Shown here: in pieces, positions 59,519-64,000 of the stretch
Numbering within the stretch: position 1 is the first letter of the stretch
Layout: each line of letters opens with the position of its first letter
DNA from: Bacteroidetes bacterium 47-18
Lineage (GTDB): Bacteria; Bacteroidota; Bacteroidia; Chitinophagales; Chitinophagaceae
NCBI GenBank assembly: GCA_001897155.1
Contig: MKSF01000037.1
Span: 179,421 to 243,420 of the forward strand
Reading direction: 5' to 3'
DNA length: 64,000 nt
The notes under the pieces: model-generated
The model's database searches: none
The model's input: only the letters and a program-made list of their open reading frames with translations
Told to the model about the DNA's origin: nothing
Program-made: the position numbers and the translations under genes

Positions 59519-60229
59519 ATGTTTGATCAAAACGAATTCAGAAAATACGCGATAAAGCACCAGGGCATCAGCAGCAATACTTTTGATAATTATGCAAAAT
59601 ATATCAATAATGCGATCCCTACCAATTTGACTCCTTATATACTGGAAGAGCGTCCTATGCATGCACAGGCGTTAGATGTATTTTCCAGGTTGATGATGGA
59701 CCGTATTATTTTTATGGGTGAGCCTATAAATGACTACGTCGCCAATATTGTTACTGCACAGCTGCTGTTCCTGGAAAGCGCGGACCGGAACAGAGATATA
59801 CAAATGTATCTCAACTCTCCCGGCGGCAGCGTGTATGCAGGATTAGGTATTTATGATACCATGCAGATCGTAAACCCGGATATCGCTACGATATGTACGG
59901 GTATGGCAGCAAGTATGGCCGCTGTCCTGATGTGCGCAGGCACTCCCGGCAAGCGTACGGCATTGCAGCATTCCCGTATCATGCTCCATCAGCCGAGCAG
60001 CGCCATTGGCGGGCAGGCAACGGATATTGCCATTACGGTAAGGGAGATCCAAAGGGTGAAAGACAACCTTTACTCTATTATTACCGAGCATACCGGTCAG
60101 CCTTATGAGAAAGTGGCCAAGGATTGTGAACGTGATTACTGGATGCTTGCAGAGGAAGCCAAGGCTTATGGTATTGTGGATGAGGTGCTGCAGCGCAATC
60201 CTAAGAAAGCCAGGAATACGGAAAAGTAA
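59519..60229 (+). CDS. clpP: ATP-dependent Clp protease proteolytic subunit (first paralogue)
   Basis: The 236-residue serine protease forms the tetradecameric core with ClpX/ClpA. The catalytic Ser is in GMAASMAAVL (near 130), His in HSRIMLHQPSS (near 157) and Asp in KDCERDYWM (near 204). The protein starts MFDQNEFRKYAIKHQGISSNTF and has an extended N-terminus relative to E. coli ClpP. Start at ATG 59519 is the first codon consistent with this family beginning; the upstream open frame includes the end of the preceding gene. It is directly followed by a second clpP (43 bp). Confidence 0.96.
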   Translation: MFDQNEFRKYAIKHQGISSNTFDNYAKYINNAIPTNLTPYILEERPMHAQALDVFSRLMMDRIIFMGEPINDYVANIVTAQLLFLESADRNRDIQMYLNSPGGSVYAGLGIYDTMQIVNPDIATICTGMAASMAAVLMCAGTPGKRTALQHSRIMLHQPSSAIGGQATDIAITVREIQRVKDNLYSIITEHTGQPYEKVAKDCERDYWMLAEEAKAYGIVDEVLQRNPKKARNTEK

Positions 60230-60272
60230 TATCCGCAGTTAAATATTTGAATTTAATTAAAAAATTAATAAT

Positions 60273-60920
60273 ATGAATTTTGATAAATTAGCGCATCTGA
60301 ATTTATTTACTCAAAGCGATGAGGATGAGGAGGAAGATGAGAAGCCTATAGTGGAAAAAGATATGCCCGGTGGCAAAATTGCCAAAAAGCAGGAAGAACT
60401 GTTTTTCAAAAACAGGGCGATCTATTTATGGGGGCCCGTTGAAGATAAATCTGCCAGGGATATTGTCAATAAACTATTGCTGCTGGAAGCTGATAAGCCC
60501 GGGGAGCCGATCAAATTCTATATCAACAGCCCGGGAGGTGTGGTGACATCCGGCATGGTCATGTACGATGTGATCCAGATGATCACTTCTCCGGTGCATA
60601 CCATATGTATGGGGCTGGCGGCCAGTATGGGGTCCATACTCCTGGCTGCAGGAGAAAAAGGTCATCGTTACATATTCCCGCATGGAGAAGTGATGATACA
60701 CCAGCCCAGCCTGGGAGGCTACTTCCAGGGCGTAAGTGCTGATCTGGAGATCCATGCACGCCAAATCCAGAAAACGAAGGAGCTGGGGGCCAAAATATTA
60801 TCTGAAGCAACCGGTCAGACGTATGAAAAAGTATTGGAAGACCTGGAAAGAGATTACTGGATGAACGCTGAAGAGGCTCTGGCCTATGGTATAGCGGATA
60901 AAATTCTTGATAAGCTCTGA
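60273..60920 (+). CDS. clpP: ATP-dependent Clp protease proteolytic subunit (second paralogue)
   Basis: The 215-residue ClpP-family protein has Ser in LAASMGSILLAAG (near 116), His in HGEVMIHQPSLGG (near 141) and Asp in EDLERDYWMNA (near 190), so the triad is complete. An acidic N-terminal stretch (QSDEDEEEDEKPIVEKD, about 13-29) replaces the usual axial-loop sequence. It is the second of two adjacent clpP genes. The pair may form a mixed ClpP1-ClpP2 core, a known arrangement in other phyla. A strong terminator follows. Confidence 0.95.
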   Translation: MNFDKLAHLNLFTQSDEDEEEDEKPIVEKDMPGGKIAKKQEELFFKNRAIYLWGPVEDKSARDIVNKLLLLEADKPGEPIKFYINSPGGVVTSGMVMYDVIQMITSPVHTICMGLAASMGSILLAAGEKGHRYIFPHGEVMIHQPSLGGYFQGVSADLEIHARQIQKTKELGAKILSEATGQTYEKVLEDLERDYWMNAEEALAYGIADKILDKL

Positions 60921-60938
60921 TCGCTTTGCTAAAGATTG

Positions 60939-60974
60939 TACCCCCGGCAGGATATTTCCTTCGGGGGTATTTTC
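60939..60974 (+). terminator. Terminator of the clpP pair
   Basis: TACCCCCG/CGGGGGTA stem with a 15-nt loop, followed by TTTTC. Confidence 0.78.
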
Positions 60975-61140
60975 ATGTTATGAATTTGTAATGCATTTGC
61001 GCTATATCGGCCTTCCTACACTCTCCTTTTGTGTCCCGGTATGAAAAAAGCTTCTCAAAAAACAATAAAAAACCGTCCCGGCTGTTTTAATGTATAGCAT
61101 ACTGGCAGGTTAATATCCGGGGTAAGGTCCACAGGATCTT

Positions 61141-61148
61141 TATTTTTG
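61141..61148 (+). promoter_or_regulatory. -7 element (TATTTTTG) of the GT-C-like gene
   Basis: TAnnTTTG match 84 bp upstream of the ATG at 61232. Confidence 0.45.
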
Positions 61149-61231
61149 AATCCTGTGTGTGGTTTTTTCTTTACTGCAAAGGTGCTAACTTGCCGGTGTA
61201 TTCATTACATCAATCCGGTTTTTAATATTAT

Positions 61232-63631
61232 ATGTCTACCAACACTCGCGTTACCTATCCGGTGCTTTATTACTTATTGCTTTGGCTGGGCGCGTTTTTA
61301 TTATTTGCCTTTTGTTTTGAGCCCTTTGTATTCGCTCCCAATTCTATGCTGGTAACGGGCGGAGGCGATGGTATAAAGAACTATTTTACTTATTGGTATT
61401 ATATCTGTTATGATTCCGGGCATCATTTTACGGGTATGAATTACCCTTTTGGTGAGCATATCATTTTTACAGACAATATGCCCTTGCTTTCAATGGGCAT
61501 TAAAAAGCTGGCTGTCTGTTTCCCGGGTATCGTCCATTACTGTATCGGTATCCTGCATATCTCCATGTTGGTTGCTCACCTGATAGGTGTACACTATTTA
61601 TTTAAAATCTTCTACAATTACCAGGTAGCCCCACTATGGGCCGGTATCGGGGCATTGCTCATTGCTTATGGGTCACCGCAGGTATTTAAGATGCTGATGC
61701 ACTTCGGGATGTCGTTTTCCTGCCTGCTGCCTTTCATGATCTATCAGCTGATGCAGTATCATCAGCACCATCGGCTGAAAAATGTCGTGTGGATATTTAT
61801 AATGCTCTCGTTATTTACATTTTTGCATCTCTACAACTTTGTTCTTACGGCTCTTGCGATTATGGGCTATGTGCTTGCGTACTGTTTGCTGTATGGAAAA
61901 GCCGTTCCTGCCAGGAAGCTCGTGCGTCATGTGCTTCCCCTATTGGTAGCGATTGGTGCGGTATTCGCGGGTCTGAATTACTATATGAGATCTACCGATA
62001 CGATAACAGACAGAACCAATTATCCTTTGGGTGTATTCAATGGCGCTACGGAAGGCAAGGATATATTCGTGTCCGATACCTACCTGGGACAGTTGCTGGC
62101 GCCTGTCTTTGGTAAGTCTGAGTTATTGCCCGCATCTGAAGGCTATATTTATATAGGAGTAGTGGGTATTGTTGTGGCTATTTACTTTGTCGTTAGGGTA
62201 TTTTCTTATTTGTTCAGTAAAAAAGTACGTGCTGCAGCATCATGGCATATAGCTCCTGAATTCAATATCTGGCTGATTGTGGCATTCCTGTCCCTGCTCA
62301 TCGGGATGGGTGTTCCTTTTGTCTGGTTCAGGCAGTTCTTTGCAGATAATATTTCAACGCTCCGGCAGTTCCGGACCATAGGTCGGTTCTCATGGATATT
62401 CTACTACTTATTTATGATCTATACTTGCATCGTTGTGTATAGATGGTCGCTGAAATTAGCCGTGAGGCAGAAGATCATGGGGTATGGTGTCCTGGGCCTG
62501 GCGGGTGTCGTGTGGGCTATCCAGATCTTTGGCTACGCGCAGCATTACAGGAAAATGCTGATACCCGCGATGGTTACCTATGATAAAATAACGGATAAGG
62601 ATGGCCGCCTGCGTAAGGCATTAGCGGATAAGCAAATAGATATGACAGCATATCAGGCGATCCTGATGTTGCCCTATTTTCACATTGGCTCGGAGAAGTT
62701 GTGGCTGCAGCAGGAAACGGAAAGTAATATAATGGCCAATGCTACCAGGCTCTCTATGTTGTTTGGTTTGCCCATAGTGGATGTGATGATGTCGCGTACA
62801 TCCTGGAGCCAGACCTTCGCATCTGTTCAGATCGTGGACGGCCCATTCAATAAGAAAGCGATCCTGGAATGCTTTAATGATAAGCCGCTGCTGTTGGCTG
62901 TGAGCCGGTCGGAGCCATTATCCTATAAAGAATCGGAATGGTTGCAATATGCACGGGAGATCCTCGATATACCGGAAGATGATATGACGCTATATACCAT
63001 AGATCTGCCTGCTTATAAAAGGCTGAGCGCGCAATATCGGGACAAAATAGTACAGGAAGCAACTGCTGCTGCGTCACCGGCAGGGCTGCTTCATGACGCC
63101 CTGGGGTATTATTATAAAGAAGATTTTGAGTCCATGGGCAACCTAGACTACGGTTACCGGGGAGCCAGGTCGTGGAGCGCCGCCGGTTCCGGGGAGAAGA
63201 GGGATTATATTACCGCTGTACCTTTGCCGGATACGGTATCAGGTATAGACTATGTTTTCAGCATCTGGGCGCAGGTCAATCAGACGGACTACAGGCACCC
63301 TGTTTTTGAGCTGTTCTTTAAAGACAAGGAAGGAAAAGACTTGGGCAGCTACCTGGTTAGAAGCGGGAATGTTACTATGGAAGATAATTTCTGGTTCTTA
63401 TATGATACCAGGTTTACTGCGCCTCCGCATACCGTTCAGGTAGATGTGATAGTACATAGTGCGGACTTTGGCGCGTCCTATCTTGCGCTGGATGAATTGT
63501 TGGTACGGCCTGCAAATGCCATACACTATAGTAAAGGTTCTGGGCAGGTTATTCTTAATAACCGAACACTCCCTATGCCGGGCTTTCCCATTCATAATAA
63601 TCCTTCCGTCAATTCATTACTATGCAGATAG
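61232..63631 (+). CDS. Polytopic GT-C-like membrane protein with C-terminal beta domain
   Basis: The 799-residue protein has about 11-12 TM helices in residues 1-440. The first periplasmic loop holds GGGDGIKNYFTYWYY ... GMNYPFGEHIIFTDNMPLL, the acidic first-loop pattern of GT-C glycosyltransferases that use polyprenyl-linked sugars. This suggests transfer of sugars to a surface glycan or protein, which is inference. The C-terminal part (about 450-799) is soluble, with a carbohydrate-binding-like beta-sandwich near 640-760 (YRHPVFELFFKDKEGKDLGSYL ... VDVIVHSADFGASYLALDELLV). No partner genes of a glycan cluster are present. It is monocistronic with a TAnnTTTG element at 61141-61148. Confidence 0.72.
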   Translation: MSTNTRVTYPVLYYLLLWLGAFLLFAFCFEPFVFAPNSMLVTGGGDGIKNYFTYWYYICYDSGHHFTGMNYPFGEHIIFTDNMPLLSMGIKKLAVCFPGIVHYCIGILHISMLVAHLIGVHYLFKIFYNYQVAPLWAGIGALLIAYGSPQVFKMLMHFGMSFSCLLPFMIYQLMQYHQHHRLKNVVWIFIMLSLFTFLHLYNFVLTALAIMGYVLAYCLLYGKAVPARKLVRHVLPLLVAIGAVFAGLNYYMRSTDTITDRTNYPLGVFNGATEGKDIFVSDTYLGQLLAPVFGKSELLPASEGYIYIGVVGIVVAIYFVVRVFSYLFSKKVRAAASWHIAPEFNIWLIVAFLSLLIGMGVPFVWFRQFFADNISTLRQFRTIGRFSWIFYYLFMIYTCIVVYRWSLKLAVRQKIMGYGVLGLAGVVWAIQIFGYAQHYRKMLIPAMVTYDKITDKDGRLRKALADKQIDMTAYQAILMLPYFHIGSEKLWLQQETESNIMANATRLSMLFGLPIVDVMMSRTSWSQTFASVQIVDGPFNKKAILECFNDKPLLLAVSRSEPLSYKESEWLQYAREILDIPEDDMTLYTIDLPAYKRLSAQYRDKIVQEATAAASPAGLLHDALGYYYKEDFESMGNLDYGYRGARSWSAAGSGEKRDYITAVPLPDTVSGIDYVFSIWAQVNQTDYRHPVFELFFKDKEGKDLGSYLVRSGNVTMEDNFWFLYDTRFTAPPHTVQVDVIVHSADFGASYLALDELLVRPANAIHYSKGSGQVILNNRTLPMPGFPIHNNPSVNSLLCR

Positions 63632-63738
63632 GAGGCTGATGGTCAGGTGGTTAGGTGCTTTCCTGCTTGGGTATTGCCTGTAATTTTTTGAGTGATATCT
63701 TTATAAATGGTTAAAATGGTTGAAGATCAGCACAATAA

Positions 63739-63771
63739 TTTGGCGGAGTGGTATTAAAAGCCTTACCTTTG
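63739..63771 (+). promoter_or_regulatory. Strong Bacteroidota promoter P1 near the window edge
   Basis: TTTG (63739-63742), an exact 21-bp spacer and TACCTTTG (63764-63771). No coding region follows in the 230 bp to the window edge. It has the same spacing as P2. Confidence 0.7.
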
Positions 63772-63885
63772 CGCTCCTTCCTGATTGATGGGAGGGAGGA
63801 GTTCTTAAGAGTTGCATTGAGGTATTAGGTGTGGGGTTTGGTGTTTTTAGGTTTTGAAATTTTTTTAGAAAAACCTTTAAAAATA

Positions 63886-63918
63886 TTTGGATTATAGGGA
63901 TAAAGATTATTACCTTTG
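63886..63918 (+). promoter_or_regulatory. Strong Bacteroidota promoter P2 near the window edge
   Basis: TTTG (63886-63889), a 21-bp spacer and TACCTTTG (63911-63918), followed by CACTCCCGAAACGG and an AT-rich leader. Tandem promoters with this -7 box are typical upstream of rRNA operons in the phylum, so a 16S gene probably begins just after 64000. The rest of 63632-64000 is non-coding. Confidence 0.65.
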
Positions 63919-64000
63919 CACTCCCGAAACGGATGGGTTTGTTGCCTTAAGTTTTGCGAATTATAGAAGTTATTTGAGATATAGGAATACAGCAGTAAGC

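Overview
This 64 kb window looks like a Bacteroidota chromosome, most likely of the Chitinophagaceae or a close relative. The evidence is as follows. Many genes have a TAnnTTTG promoter -7 element. Shine-Dalgarno sequences are almost absent. Two proteins end in type IX secretion sorting domains. Families typical of this phylum occur (DUF6660, DUF5683, HmuY, CusA fused to an outer-membrane factor). Genes are mostly housekeeping, with mixed strands and many strong intrinsic terminators. No prophage, insertion sequence, CRISPR array or defence island was recognised. The assignment rests on sequence reading only.

Layout. 1-1700: an exact parS-like 16-mer (156-171), a four-TM protein gene, and an AT-rich gene-poor stretch with a cluster of DnaA boxes that I read as a candidate chromosomal origin. 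1.7-12 kb: a duplicated-ATPase ABC protein, the N-terminal half of a split carbamoyl-phosphate synthase large subunit, a frameshifted Fpg/Nei glycosylase gene, a DUF72 gene, small membrane proteins, tRNA-Ala and tRNA-Val, a CDF metal exporter, a lipoprotein and a YtxH/holin-like envelope group. 11.7-17 kb: AI-2E family permease, mutL, S9 peptidase.

17-29.5 kb is a metal-efflux region: a Cys-rich DUF6660 protein, a CusA-type RND pump fused to its TolC-like channel, its adaptor, a Fur-family regulator, two outer-membrane/OmpA proteins and a Zn/Cd-type P-ATPase. Three candidate operators lie in front of these genes. 29.6-38.3 kb: an acetyltransferase-nitrilase fusion, guaB, radC, corA, ruvX, DUF5683, a lytic transglycosylase and an unknown exported protein. 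38.4-43.2 kb: tRNA-Arg, a small exported protein, a DUF1275 protein, a solitary rfbH, and the C-terminal half of carbamoyl-phosphate synthase, 37 kb from its partner and lacking the allosteric domain. 43.5-49 kb: two T9SS cargo proteins (one a seven-bladed propeller), a CAT-anticodon tRNA and a decayed copy of it.

49-64 kb: rpsA (with a rare strong Shine-Dalgarno and a TTG start), an HmuY-like lipoprotein, serC, an epimerase, pheS, a binding-protein/SDR/rhodanese-thioredoxin operon, rlmH, a DinB-like protein, tandem clpP genes, a large GT-C-like membrane protein, and finally two tandem perfect promoters at the right edge that probably serve an rRNA operon just outside.

A family of about 100-190 bp intergenic repeats with related ends recurs at six sites, mostly just after the 3' ends of genes. 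Several transcripts appear to start on or within a few bases of the start codon (guaB, rlmH, the DUF6660 gene, the exported protein at 36.9 kb), suggesting leaderless mRNAs.
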